Part shown: in pieces, positions 24,955 to 32,874 of the stretch
Layout of the letters: every line of letters starts with the position of its first letter
How positions within the stretch are numbered: position 1 is the first letter of the stretch
DNA from: Candidatus Peribacteria bacterium RIFCSPHIGHO2_01_FULL_51_35
GTDB lineage: Bacteria > Patescibacteriota > Gracilibacteria > Peribacterales > Peribacteraceae
Length of the DNA: 45,743 nt
NCBI GenBank assembly: GCA_001787535.1
Contig: MFXP01000003.1
Coordinates: forward strand, 1 to 45,743
Direction of reading: 5' to 3'
Translations under genes and position numbers: made by a program
Notes under the pieces: model-generated
The model's database searches: none
What the model was told of the DNA's origin: nothing
What the model saw: only the letters and a program-made list of their open reading frames with translations

Positions 24955-26001
24955 CTATTGCAGGTACAACATCGGATTCTTCTTCACGCCGTTTAAGAGC
25001 ACTTCAAAGTGCACGTGGATGCCTGTTTGGCCGTAGACGCGCCCCGTATTGCCCATCCAGGCTATCACTTGACCGCGCCCCACCACATCGCCCACCTTCA
25101 CGTAGAGCTCTTTATTGTGCGCATAGAGCGTGATGAGCCCGTTGCCATGGTCTATCTCCACCACCGTGCCGTAGCCGCCGTTCCAGCCCCCTTGGTCGGC
25201 TCGTACGACGGTGCCTGCTTCGGCAGCGAAGATGGGGCCTCCGCCCTTGGTTTGAACATCCACGCCGTAATGGCCCGCGTGGTAGTACTGCGTGTACGTA
25301 CAGTTGTTGCACGGGAGTTGGAGGACACCCAGCGTCGCGGCGGCGGCGGCCACCGCCGGGGGTGCCTGCGTGGAGGTCGGCTTGATGGTTGTTTTGAGTG
25401 TCACATCAGCATCCGGAATGTTGTCACCGAACTGCAGAGGTTTGTCCACGGATGCGATGGCGGGCGGCGTGCCCACGATGGGTGTGCCGCCGGGGATGAT
25501 GAGCTGCTGATTTGCGACGATGAAGCCGCCTTCGATGTCATTTTGGCGCGCGATTTCCTCCGCGGAGATATCGTAGAGCTGCGCGATGCGCGAGAGCGTC
25601 TGGCCGCGCTTGACCGTGTGCAGCACGCCGTCCACGGGCAAGATGACGAGCTCCATGCCGGGACGGATGGGGCTGCCCGCCTGCAAATTGTTCACGGAGC
25701 GTATGGTCTGCACGCCGATGCCGTAGCGTTGCGACAGGCGCTCCAAACTGTCACCTTCCTGCACCGTGTGGACAATGCTCTCGGAGTACGCCAGACGCAC
25801 GCCCTGCTGTCCGAGCGGCGATGATTTCATCAGGAATCCTTCTTCGACAAACAGAAATTGATCGGTGGGCACCACTTCATCTTCGAATGAGAGTGCGGCG
25901 TTCGGCACGTACGGCGGCAGGAGCGAGCCGCCAAAGAAGACTGCCAGGCAGAGCAGGCGCACACGCAGGGACAGCCGATGCTCGAAGGGGTTCAAACGCA
26001 C
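24955..26001 (-). CDS. LysM-M23 peptidoglycan endopeptidase
   Basis: 348 aa envelope hydrolase. N-terminal signal/anchor helix (about 10-30); two LysM domains at about 76-122 (HTVQEGDSLERLSQRYGIGV) and 128-172 (HTVKRGQTLSRIAQLYDISA); Pro/Ala-rich linker; then an M23 domain. M23 zinc and catalytic residues are present in HYGVDVQT (HxxxD), TLYAHN and GIHVHFEVLLNG (HxH). An active enzyme is therefore expected, unlike EnvC-type degenerate homologues. Start is GTG at 26001, 6 nt after the stop codon of the D,D-carboxypeptidase, forming an operon. Confidence 0.93.
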   Translation of the reverse strand: MRLNPFEHRLSLRVRLLCLAVFFGGSLLPPYVPNAALSFEDEVVPTDQFLFVEEGFLMKSSPLGQQGVRLAYSESIVHTVQEGDSLERLSQRYGIGVQTIRSVNNLQAGSPIRPGMELVILPVDGVLHTVKRGQTLSRIAQLYDISAEEIARQNDIEGGFIVANQQLIIPGGTPIVGTPPAIASVDKPLQFGDNIPDADVTLKTTIKPTSTQAPPAVAAAAATLGVLQLPCNNCTYTQYYHAGHYGVDVQTKGGGPIFAAEAGTVVRADQGGWNGGYGTVVEIDHGNGLITLYAHNKELYVKVGDVVGRGQVIAWMGNTGRVYGQTGIHVHFEVLLNGVKKNPMLYLQ

Positions 26002-26007
26002 GGAAGA

Positions 26008-26886
26008 TTACAGAACGGAATGCTCGGAAAGAGCGTCCAAAATGTTGGTGAGATCTTTGTAGCGTTGCAGTGAGCCAAGCAACACCACCAGATACGTTCG
26101 ATCTCCTTCGTGCACCACGGACATCAGGCACTGGCCTGCACCGTCGGTGGTGCCTGTCTTTCCCGCGACGACGCGCGGGTCCGCATGGAGCAGCGCGTGC
26201 GTGTGAGAGAGGCCGATGGCCTCGCCCGTGCGGCTGCGGATGATCTTCGTGGATGTTCCAAGACGATCCGCAATGACGGGGAAGCGAAAGGCGTAGCGCG
26301 CCAACCACGAGACATCCTTGGGCGTCGACCATTGATCGGTGTCATCGAGTCCGACCGGGTTCGCAAAGGACGTGTTTTTGAGTCCCAGTTCGGCCGCACG
26401 CCTGTTCATGGCAATGACGAATTCTTTTGCACTGCCGCTGTGGAAGACCGCGAGCGTCTCGGCGGCATCGTTCGCGGACGAGATGAGGAGCGCCGAGAGC
26501 AAATCACCCACGGTGAACTCTTGCCCCGGTTTCAGCGACACGGTGTTGCCGTTCATCTCCTCGACGGAGGGCGGAATCGTCACCCAAGCGGTGAGATCCG
26601 GATGCTGTTCAATGATGAGCACGGCCGTCATGAGTTTCGTTAAACTCGCGAGCGGTCGCCGCTGGGTTGCGGAGCGTTCATAGAGCACTTGCCCGCTGTC
26701 AAAATCCGTCACAATGATGCCCGACGCGGAGAATCGTTTGTCGATTTTCATTTCCCCCACGGAACGCGCAAGGAGCGGAGAAGGAGCGGCGATGGAAAGA
26801 CCGCTGAGCGTGGGAAGATCCGGCACGGAGAGACCAAGCACCGGAAGCATCCCCATCAGCAAGACCGACAGGACGGAAGGAATCAT
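26008..26886 (-). CDS. D-alanyl-D-alanine carboxypeptidase (PBP5-like)
   Basis: Serine-type low-molecular-mass penicillin-binding protein (peptidase family S11) that trims peptidoglycan stem peptides outside the membrane. 292 aa. A hydrophobic N-terminal signal is followed by SxxK in LASLTKLMTAV, SxN in LISSANDAAETL, and KTG in VVAGKTGTTDGAG, in the right order and spacing. The C-terminal PBP5 stalk domain is absent. TACACT (26894-26899) lies 7 nt before ATG 26886, indicating leaderless mRNA. Followed by the LysM-M23 gene; upstream on the same strand is the FtsQ-like gene. Confidence 0.93.
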   Translation of the reverse strand: MIPSVLSVLLMGMLPVLGLSVPDLPTLSGLSIAAPSPLLARSVGEMKIDKRFSASGIIVTDFDSGQVLYERSATQRRPLASLTKLMTAVLIIEQHPDLTAWVTIPPSVEEMNGNTVSLKPGQEFTVGDLLSALLISSANDAAETLAVFHSGSAKEFVIAMNRRAAELGLKNTSFANPVGLDDTDQWSTPKDVSWLARYAFRFPVIADRLGTSTKIIRSRTGEAIGLSHTHALLHADPRVVAGKTGTTDGAGQCLMSVVHEGDRTYLVVLLGSLQRYKDLTNILDALSEHSVL

Positions 26887-27022
26887 TGCAAGCAGTGTAG
26901 AGATGAACCCCGGCTTGGGAAGGGTGCGACATGATTTTACGGTGAAAAAGAAAGGGATTGGTCAAGGGGCTATGAAAAGGATACTTGACGCAATGGCCAT
27001 GATACTTTTCGTAGCAAGAAGA

Positions 27023-27087
27023 CGAGACCAAGGAAACCAAGGAGACCAAAGAATTATTCCTTGGTTTCCTTGGTCTCCTTGGTTTCA
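27023..27087. repeat. Tandem-unit palindrome (9-bp period) after ftsQ
   Basis: The left arm is GAGACCAAG, GAAACCAAG, GAGACCAAA; the right arm (27057-27087) is CCTTGGTTT, CCTTGGTCT, CCTTGGTTT. The arms are nearly perfectly complementary with a short loop. It begins 4 nt after the ftsQ stop codon and shares its units with the element at 20777-20850. Confidence 0.9.
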
Positions 27088-27091
27088 TTTT

Positions 27092-28033
27092 TTACCGATA
27101 GACGACTCTATCCGACAACCGGAGATCGATGTACCGCTCCACCTCTTCCTTCGGAATGGTTTCCAAAAAAAGTTTGAAGCGTGCCAAATGTTCGGCAAGC
27201 GGACTGCGGAGATCGAACCACAGATCGAACTCATCCGTGTGGAAGTGGAACTCGCGCGCACGCAGGAAGACAACGCGCCCCGTGACGGCCAATGCAAACT
27301 GATCGCGCAGCGCTTCTTCCGCCGCATACAGCACTTCCAACAGTTCCGGTTCCAACAGGATGGCTCCAGGCGTCGGGCGCACTCCCCAGTCCACGATGCT
27401 GATGACGGGAAGATCCGAGGCCGTCGCGGCAGAAGGATGCGTGACATAGCGGCCGTTCACCGTAAGGTAGTCCTCTGTCGAAATCACAACCGCACCCGAT
27501 GCGTTCGTCGCCTCTCCTGCGAGCGACGGCTCCTCCGCTTCCGGCATCTCGATCGTGAGCTTCGCAATGATCTGTTCCAAGCGCATGGTGACAACCAGAC
27601 GAGAAGGATAGTCTTTATCCACATCGATGTCCGTGGTATCGGCGGCGGATGCACGCACGAGTTCCCGCACTTCCTGCGCAGTGAGGAAGAGGAGATGCCT
27701 GCCGAAGAGCGGCGCCAGCGCGCGTTGGACTTTCTCCGCGTCAATGCGGAGATCCGATCGCACCACGCGAATCTCGCGCACCTGCACAATCGGGAAAAAG
27801 AGGAAAAGCGCGAGTCCCAGGAGCACAAATCCGATGCCGAGCAGAATGAGCCACCGCTGGAACATCTTCCGCCAGTCGGAAAAAATCTTTTCCGTACGAC
27901 GCACAAAACGCCGCACGCGTTCGTGACGTTTTTTTGCATGGCGCTGATGGCGGCGCTCGGCGAAGGCGCGCGTTTGTCTTGTGACGGGACGATTGAAACG
28001 ACGCGGCAAGCGGACACTCCGTTTAAGGGGCAT
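27092..28033 (-). CDS. ftsQ: FtsQ/DivIB-like cell division protein
   Basis: 313 aa. Very basic cytoplasmic N-terminus (about 1-58, Arg/His-rich), one transmembrane helix (about 60-82, WLILLGIGFVLLGLALFLFF), then a POTRA-like domain beginning VQVREIRVVRSDLRIDAEKV and including LVVTMRLEQIIAKL. A DivIB-type beta domain follows. Order and length fit FtsQ, which links early and late division proteins at the septum. Assignment is by architecture; sequence conservation in this family is low. TACAAT (28041-28046) lies 7 nt before ATG 28033. Usual ftsA/ftsZ or mur neighbours are absent. Confidence 0.75.
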   Translation of the reverse strand: MPLKRSVRLPRRFNRPVTRQTRAFAERRHQRHAKKRHERVRRFVRRTEKIFSDWRKMFQRWLILLGIGFVLLGLALFLFFPIVQVREIRVVRSDLRIDAEKVQRALAPLFGRHLLFLTAQEVRELVRASAADTTDIDVDKDYPSRLVVTMRLEQIIAKLTIEMPEAEEPSLAGEATNASGAVVISTEDYLTVNGRYVTHPSAATASDLPVISIVDWGVRPTPGAILLEPELLEVLYAAEEALRDQFALAVTGRVVFLRAREFHFHTDEFDLWFDLRSPLAEHLARFKLFLETIPKEEVERYIDLRLSDRVVYR

Positions 28034-28066
28034 GGCGGATATTGTACGTGTGCGCGGTTCGATTTC

Positions 28067-28104
28067 GTAGGGGCATCCCGCGCCTGCGGGACCGTGCCCC
28101 CTAC
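28067..28104. repeat. GTAG...CTAC dyad containing a TCCCGC hairpin
   Basis: GTAGGGGCA and TGCCCCCTAC arms enclose a TCCCGC/GCGGGA inner hairpin. Part of the GTAG/CTAC dyad family. Confidence 0.75.
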
Positions 28105-28124
28105 AAATACATGATTTTCATGAC

Positions 28125-28152
28125 GTAGGGGCGACGCATGCGTCGCCCCTAC
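28125..28152. repeat. Perfect 28-bp GTAG...CTAC dyad
   Basis: GTAGGGGCGACGCA followed directly by its exact complement. With the preceding element it fills the region between ftsQ and the glycosyltransferase. Confidence 0.9.
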
Positions 28153-28202
28153 ACGAAACCGCACACCCACAGCCATCAAACAAATCGGGTACGATACCCG
28201 TC

Positions 28203-29294
28203 ATGAACATTGCCATTGTTGCCGACTGGCTTACCGTTTTCGGCGGCGCGGAGCGCGTCGTGGCCGAGTTGCATGCGGTCTTTCCGCAGGCACCGATCTT
28301 TACGACTGTCGCACATCACAAGAACATCGGACAGCTGAAGGATGCCGACCTGCGCACGAGTTCACTTCAAAAATGGTATCGATTATTCCCTGTGCACCAG
28401 CTGTTCATCAGCATGATGCCGCGCGCGGTCGAGCGATTTGATCTGACGGGTATGGAGGTAATTGTGAGCTCCTCTCACGCTGTTGCAAAAGGAATCATCC
28501 CACCATCAGACGCCGTGCATATTTGCTACTGCCACACTCCCATGCGCTACGCGTGGGAAATGGAAAAGGAATATTTGGATGATTTCCGTGTCCCGCAGTT
28601 CTTGCGCAAGTCCATCAAGAAACGTTTGAGTGATCTCCGACGGTGGGATATGACGACTGCAAGGCGCGTGGACGTCTTCCTGGCGAACTCCAAAGAAACG
28701 CAGGAACGCATCCGCAAAATTTATGGCCGCGAGAGCACGGTGTTGCCCCCGCCCGTGCATCAACGCTTTTTTGATATTCCATTGAACGCAGAGCGATCAT
28801 CATTTCTTGCAGTCGGCAGATTGGTTCCCTATAAACGCTTTGATCTGTTGATCGCACTCGCAAACAAGCTGCATTTGCCATTAACGATCGTGGGCACCGG
28901 CCATGAAGAGCGTCGGCTGAAGGCTATGGCAGGCGCTACGATTACCTTCCGAGGCCGCGTGGAGGATGCAGAACTTCCCGAGTTGTATCGCTCCTCCAAT
29001 GCTGTCTTCTTCGCACCCCATGAGGATGCCGGCATCGTGCCCATGGAAGCGCAAGCCTGCGGCACGCCCGTGATTGCGTACGGCAAAGGCGGAGCACTGG
29101 ACACCATCATTGATGGTGAAACGGGAGTGTTTTTTGAAGAACAAACGGTGGAGAGTTTGGAAAAAACATTCCGGCGATTTTCCACAATCACATTCGATGA
29201 GGACAAGATTCGGGAACACGCAAAGAAGTTTTCTGCAGGTCAATTTCGAAAACAGTGGAAAGAAATTCTTGAAAAGGCATTGGCAAAAAATTAA
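28203..29294 (+). CDS. Family 4 glycosyltransferase
   Basis: 363 aa, GT-B fold. N-terminal GGAERVVAELHAVFP is the acceptor-side motif of GT4 enzymes. The donor half has VGRLVPYKRFDLLI, LTIVGTGHEERRL and the E-x7-E element in HEDAGIVPMEAQACGTPVIA, followed by GGALDTI and GETG. Uses a nucleotide-sugar donor; probably builds envelope polysaccharide or glycolipid, but the sugar is not deducible. TACGAT (28190-28195) lies 7 nt before the ATG. No glycan gene cluster surrounds it. Confidence 0.93.
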   Translation: MNIAIVADWLTVFGGAERVVAELHAVFPQAPIFTTVAHHKNIGQLKDADLRTSSLQKWYRLFPVHQLFISMMPRAVERFDLTGMEVIVSSSHAVAKGIIPPSDAVHICYCHTPMRYAWEMEKEYLDDFRVPQFLRKSIKKRLSDLRRWDMTTARRVDVFLANSKETQERIRKIYGRESTVLPPPVHQRFFDIPLNAERSSFLAVGRLVPYKRFDLLIALANKLHLPLTIVGTGHEERRLKAMAGATITFRGRVEDAELPELYRSSNAVFFAPHEDAGIVPMEAQACGTPVIAYGKGGALDTIIDGETGVFFEEQTVESLEKTFRRFSTITFDEDKIREHAKKFSAGQFRKQWKEILEKALAKN

Positions 29295-29316
29295 GTAGTG
29301 AGTGAAATGGCGTCCT

Positions 29317-29403
29317 CTCTCCCTGTAGGGAGAGAGACAGAGAGAGGGTTATGCGAGAGTTTTTTATAACCCTCTCCCCGTCCCTCCCCCTTGAGGGGGA
29401 GGG
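29317..29403. repeat. CTCTCCC hairpins after the glycosyltransferase
   Basis: Two hairpins: CTCTCTCCC/GGGAGAGAG (29317-29338) and CCCTCCCCC/GGGGGAGGG (about 29382-29403). Between them GAGAGGGTTAT pairs with ATAACCCTCTC, giving nested structure. Same class as the element at 9846-9900; may terminate the upstream transcript. Confidence 0.7.
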
Positions 29404-29461
29404 AACGTCATACAGACTCTTCCTGAGGTTTATGGAAATACGGGTGTAAAATCCATTCATA

Positions 29462-30226
29462 ATGCACCGCGACCCCCATTCCCACAAAGGCGAAAACGGC
29501 AAGGTGATGGTGATTGGAGGATCCAAACACCAGCATGGCGCTCCCCTCTTTTCTGCACTGGCTGCGGAAGCGAGTGGCGCGGATTTGATCTACGTAGCCG
29601 TACCCGCACGGCATGAAGGAGTTGCGAAAAATACTTCGCTCAATTTCCAAGTGCATTCGTTTGCCGGCGATGCGCTCGTGGAATCTGATCTTAAATCGCT
29701 CCTGGAACTCCTCGCGACCATGGATGCCGCCGTCATCGGACCGGGGCTCGGACGCTCGCCCAAGGAACAGGGCGTGATCCAAGAACTCATACAAGCCTGT
29801 CCCTGCGCCATGGTGCTGGATGCATCTGCATTGCAGCCGTGGACGCTGGATGCCATCGAAGAAAAAACAGCAGTGCTGACGCCGCATTTAGGCGAATTGG
29901 AACGAATGGGAATTGCACAGGATGAGATCGACCAGCGGTCGATCTCTACGCCATGCACCATCCTGTGCAAAGGCCCCATCGATCGCATATCTGGAGCCGA
30001 TGGCCGCACGGAAGAAATAACAGGAGGGAATGCCGGGCTCACCGTCGGCGGCACGGGTGATGCGCTTGCCGGACTTACAGCAGGATTGATGGCACAGCAT
30101 ATGGATGCATTCGATGCCTGTGTCCTTGCAAGCAGAACGATCAAACGCGCGGGAGAACAATTGAAGAGCCATTACACGACGCGGGATGTGATTGGGGCAA
30201 TTCCAGAGATCATAAAAAAGATGTAG
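29462..30226 (+). CDS. nnrD: ADP/ATP-dependent NAD(P)H-hydrate dehydratase
   Basis: Repairs damaged (hydrated) NADH and NADPH. 254 aa, the C-terminal half of the two-domain E. coli YjeF; the epimerase half (NnrE) is not here. Ribokinase-like signatures are GENGKVMVIGGSKHQHGAP near the N-terminus, AAVIGPGLGRS, VLTPHLGELERM and the nucleotide loop GNAGLTVGGTGDALAGL. Residues DEIDQRSIST are encoded by a GAGATCGACC palindrome (29924-29949), probably a surface-loop insertion. The stop codon TAG forms the first bases of another copy of the same palindrome (30223-30253). TAAAAT (29447-29452) lies 9 nt before the ATG. Confidence 0.92.
   Translation: MHRDPHSHKGENGKVMVIGGSKHQHGAPLFSALAAEASGADLIYVAVPARHEGVAKNTSLNFQVHSFAGDALVESDLKSLLELLATMDAAVIGPGLGRSPKEQGVIQELIQACPCAMVLDASALQPWTLDAIEEKTAVLTPHLGELERMGIAQDEIDQRSISTPCTILCKGPIDRISGADGRTEEITGGNAGLTVGGTGDALAGLTAGLMAQHMDAFDACVLASRTIKRAGEQLKSHYTTRDVIGAIPEIIKKM
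29924..29949. repeat. GAGATCGACC dyad inside nnrD
   Basis: GAGATCGACC-agc-GGTCGATCTC followed by TAC, read in frame gag-atc-gac within nnrD. Confidence 0.9.
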
Positions 30227-30253
30227 AGATCGACCGCTGGTCGATCTCTGTAC
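30223..30253. repeat. GAGATCGACC dyad at the nnrD stop codon
   Basis: GTAGAGATCGACC-gct-GGTCGATCTCTGTAC; its TAG is the nnrD stop codon. Confidence 0.9.
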
Positions 30254-30271
30254 ATTACAATTACATTAAAC

Positions 30272-30952
30272 ATGCTCGACCATCCCTTCACCATCTTCGC
30301 ACCTTACGCGGACCGCCTCCGCATCGTTTTTTTCGACAAATCCGATCCCTCGATGAGTGATCATGACCGTGCAAAGCTACTTGGATGTGATCGCGCTGCA
30401 GCGCTGCACCAGATGCATGGCGCACGGGTTGTTCGCATCTCGGAAGAGAGTGATCGTACGGAACAAGCAGATGGCCTGATGACGGATCAAAAAAAATTGG
30501 TGCTGCAGATCCGCGCAGCGGATTGTCAGAATTTTATTGTCTACGCGACAGAAAAAAATATCGTCGGACTGCTGCATGTTGGGTGGAAAGGAATTCTTGC
30601 ACAGGCAATCCCCTCTTTCTTCGCCACGCTCAAAAAAGAATTTGATGTGGATGCACAAGAAACACTCGTCGGCGCGGGACCATCGCTGTGTAAAAACTGT
30701 GCCGAGTTCAGCGATCCCCTCCTGGAACTTCCTGGCATTCCGAAGGATTGCATCGATGATCATCTCGTTGATCTTCCTGAGATCGCACTGCGGCAATTCT
30801 TAGATGTCGGGGTTCTAAAAAAATCTTTTGAGTGCATGCCCGGCTGCACCAAGCACGAGCCGGAGAAATTTTGGACGTACCGAGGCGGGGATCGGGAAGC
30901 CGTACAACAGGGCCACACGAATGTCTTGGCAGCGGTGCTTTTGCGAGAGTAG
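30272..30952 (+). CDS. pgeF: PgeF/YfiH-family (laccase domain) protein
   Basis: 226 aa. Family members clear wrongly made peptidoglycan precursors (PgeF) or act as purine-nucleoside enzymes (FAMIN/YlmD). The conserved order is seen: ALHQMHGARVV (first zinc His), ADGLMT, IRAADCQNFIVYA (zinc Cys), LLHVGWKGI (zinc His), and GPSLCKNCAEF. The C-terminal EKFWTYRGG replaces the usual F-D-L segment. It follows nnrD after 45 bp that hold a palindrome. TACAAT (30256-30261) is 10 nt before ATG 30272. The substrate is uncertain. Confidence 0.88.
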   Translation: MLDHPFTIFAPYADRLRIVFFDKSDPSMSDHDRAKLLGCDRAAALHQMHGARVVRISEESDRTEQADGLMTDQKKLVLQIRAADCQNFIVYATEKNIVGLLHVGWKGILAQAIPSFFATLKKEFDVDAQETLVGAGPSLCKNCAEFSDPLLELPGIPKDCIDDHLVDLPEIALRQFLDVGVLKKSFECMPGCTKHEPEKFWTYRGGDREAVQQGHTNVLAAVLLRE

Positions 30953-31015
30953 ATTAAATGGCATGGCAAAGCAGCCGAACCTCGAAGAGAAAAACTGGCA
31001 TTCGCACAGGCGATC

Positions 31016-31333
31016 GTGGATCAATCCCTGGATGAACTGAATATATTGATAAGCAGCGCATTGGAAGAAAACCGTAATAACATGGAAGCAGCACTGACGA
31101 AAGGCCGCCGAATCGCAGAGATTCAACCTCTAGACTATGACAGTTTATTTTTTATCTATGCTTTCACACGCAGTAACAGGGCTGCATTGGAGGCTATGAT
31201 CGCAAAATCTTTACAAAGGATCCCGGAAGAATATCGCGACGCTGTACCAGAAAATTATTTAGACCGCGAAATGCCTAAACCGCCACCGCCCGTATTACAC
31301 CATCACTGTGGTGGAGTCAGTATTTTGCAATAG
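31016..31333 (+). CDS. Hypothetical protein, about 105 aa
   Basis: Not recognised. Starts at GTG 31016 by default; the frame stays open upstream to the stop of pgeF (30952), so an earlier non-ATG start is possible. Predicted helical, with acidic and basic residues alternating. The last 20 residues are unusual: a Pro run, three His and a Cys (PPPPVLHHHCGG). No signal or membrane segment. Same strand as pgeF and 60 bp after it. Confidence 0.5.
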   Translation: MDQSLDELNILISSALEENRNNMEAALTKGRRIAEIQPLDYDSLFFIYAFTRSNRAALEAMIAKSLQRIPEEYRDAVPENYLDREMPKPPPPVLHHHCGGVSILQ

Positions 31334-31393
31334 TAAGGGCAAAAATCTCGGTATAATTCACTCAACGTTCAGAACATTTTCCCCAATGCTTTT

Positions 31394-31420
31394 TTGACAA
31401 AAAAGGCATCCGAATATTCA
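31394..31420 (+). promoter_or_regulatory. Promoter of the putative RNA gene
   Basis: Perfect TTGACA (31394-31399), 15-nt spacer, TATTCA (31415-31420). A second -10-like TATAAT without a -35 lies upstream at 31352-31357 and would start a longer transcript. Confidence 0.5.
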
Positions 31421-31427
31421 CATCCAC

Positions 31428-31698
31428 CTCTTTGTTCGATAGTCTGTGCAGAGTCTCGACGGCGCGTTAGGACAGTTACGTTTCTTCTCTAACTACTTGT
31501 TACGGGAGACTTAATCACTCCACACCGTGGTGCGGGGTTGCGGTCACCCACCTGGGCATCCAGGGACAAGCGTTCCTGCTCCGACGGCCGTTTTGATACA
31601 TGGCGAAAGAAAACCTTCCAGGTTTTCTCTCACCGGCTCTCTTTCCGGCAAAGTTGCCGCTCCAGTCCCGCATTCGCGGGACTTCGCGGCTTTTTTTT
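31428..31698 (+). ncRNA. Putative structured RNA of about 270-335 nt, family unknown
   Basis: A stretch of 400 bp without a credible gene lies between promoter-like signals (31352-31420) and an excellent terminator (31656-31698). Internal complementarity is high: GTCTC/GAGAC enclosing TTAG/CTAA segments (about 31452-31512), CACCGTGGTG, CCTGG/CCAGG, GAAAACCT/AGGTTTTC (about 31607-31627), and GCCGG repeats. Size would suit RNase P RNA or tmRNA, but neither the RNase P core motifs (GAGGAAAGTC, ACAGA) nor a tmRNA tRNA-like 3' end is present. It may be a leader of the dGTPase gene, but that gene has its own -10 box after the terminator. Confidence 0.5.
31656..31698 (+). terminator. Terminator of the putative RNA gene
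   Basis: GCCGC/GCGGC outer stem, inner GTCCCGC/GCGGGAC hairpin, then eight T. The inner hairpin is a TCCCGC-type dyad seen in other intergenic regions. Confidence 0.85.
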
Positions 31699-31737
31699 AA
31701 GCCAAGCCCACCTCATATCAGCTGCTACACTCTCAAT

Positions 31738-32874
31738 GTGTCTGCGCTAACAAATCGCATTGTGGCCGCAAATAAATTTCTTGCCCCCTACGCAGTCCCC
31801 CATCAGGGATTGCTGGGAAGAGTGAAAGCAGAACCGGAAGATGAAACGCGATCTCCGTTTCAACGTGATCGCGACAGGATCATTCACACGCAAGCATTCC
31901 GGAGGCTCCAGGGAAAGACGCAAGTGTTCGTCATTGGAGAAGGTGATCACTACCGAACGCGCCTTACGCACACCTTGGAAGTCGCGCAGATCAGCCGCGA
32001 TATTGCAAGGACTCTGAGACTGAACGAAGACCTGGCGGAGTGCATAGCCCTTGCACATGATCTGGGACATCCGCCCTTTGGACATGCCGGTGAACAGGCA
32101 TTGGACAAATGGATGCATGATCACGGCTCTTCGTTTGAACACAACCGCCAGTCTCTGCGGAATGTGACAACGCTGGAAGAGCATTCTTCGCTTATTGCAG
32201 GGCTGAATCTCAATAATGAAATCCTAGAAGGAATGCAGAAACACAGGACTCCACATGATCAAAGTACAGCCTCTGATCATGCTCATGATGACCACCGTGA
32301 TCATGCTCAGCACAGATCACTCTCGCTGGAGGCGCAGGTAGTGAATCTTGCCGATGAGATCGCGTACACAGGCCACGATGTGGACGACGGACTCCGCGCA
32401 AAACTGTTCACGAACAAAGACTTGGATGGGAATGTGTTGTCGGCATCGGCATTGCAACGATGCAGTGAACGCGGAACCTCCGTGCGCGGCGGCATCATTC
32501 ATTTACTGGTGATGGATTTGTACGCAGCAACGCAAAAATCCATCGAAAAAAATACTATAAAAAGTTTGGACGACGTGTATCGCGCATCGGAACTGATCGT
32601 CTGTTTTTCTTCGACCATGCAAAAAGAGTTGGACGCTCTCCGCGCATTTTTGTGGCAGCGGATGTATTTGGCACCCGCCGTGCAGAGTGCGAATGACGAG
32701 GGCAAAAAAATCGTCCTGGATCTGTGCGAACATCTCCTGAAACACCCGATAGAAAAAGTTTTGGCACTCCAAAAATCACACGGCGGAGAACTTGTGGAAG
32801 CGATCAAAGATTACGTCTCCGGGATGACAGATCAATTCGCTGCATCATCTCTCTTAAACATGGGCGGCAAGTAG
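31738..32874 (+). CDS. dgt: dGTPase-like HD-domain triphosphohydrolase
   Basis: 378 aa. HD-superfamily enzymes of this type hydrolyse dNTPs to nucleosides and triphosphate. Seen: SPFQRDRDRIIHTQAFRRLQ, TRLTHTLEVAQISRDIAR (first metal His), AHDLGHPPFGHAGEQAL (HD pair), EHNRQSLRNVTTLE, and LEAQVVNLADEIAYTGHDVDDGL (last metal Asp). The start is a GTG at 31738, with TACACT (31726-31731) 6 nt before it; the frame stays open upstream, but that part is the RNA gene. Residues about 174-195 (His/Asp-rich, with SDHAHDDHRDHAQH) are encoded by GATCATG-type repeats and look inserted. The 3' end overlaps the convergent M23 gene by 43 bp. Confidence 0.93.
   Translation: MSALTNRIVAANKFLAPYAVPHQGLLGRVKAEPEDETRSPFQRDRDRIIHTQAFRRLQGKTQVFVIGEGDHYRTRLTHTLEVAQISRDIARTLRLNEDLAECIALAHDLGHPPFGHAGEQALDKWMHDHGSSFEHNRQSLRNVTTLEEHSSLIAGLNLNNEILEGMQKHRTPHDQSTASDHAHDDHRDHAQHRSLSLEAQVVNLADEIAYTGHDVDDGLRAKLFTNKDLDGNVLSASALQRCSERGTSVRGGIIHLLVMDLYAATQKSIEKNTIKSLDDVYRASELIVCFSSTMQKELDALRAFLWQRMYLAPAVQSANDEGKKIVLDLCEHLLKHPIEKVLALQKSHGGELVEAIKDYVSGMTDQFAASSLLNMGGK
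32256..32320. repeat. GATCATG-repeat patch inside dgt
   Basis: Four GATC sites in 60 bp, with ATGATCA, TGATCATGCTCATGAT and GTGATCATGCTC. Translated in frame as a His/Asp-rich insertion. Confidence 0.7.

Noticed and set aside
31394-31698. Identification as RNase P RNA, tmRNA or SRP RNA
   Set aside because: The GAGGAAAGTC and ACAGA core of RNase P, the tRNA-like 3' end of tmRNA, and the GGAA-type SRP apical loop could not be found, so it is left as unknown.
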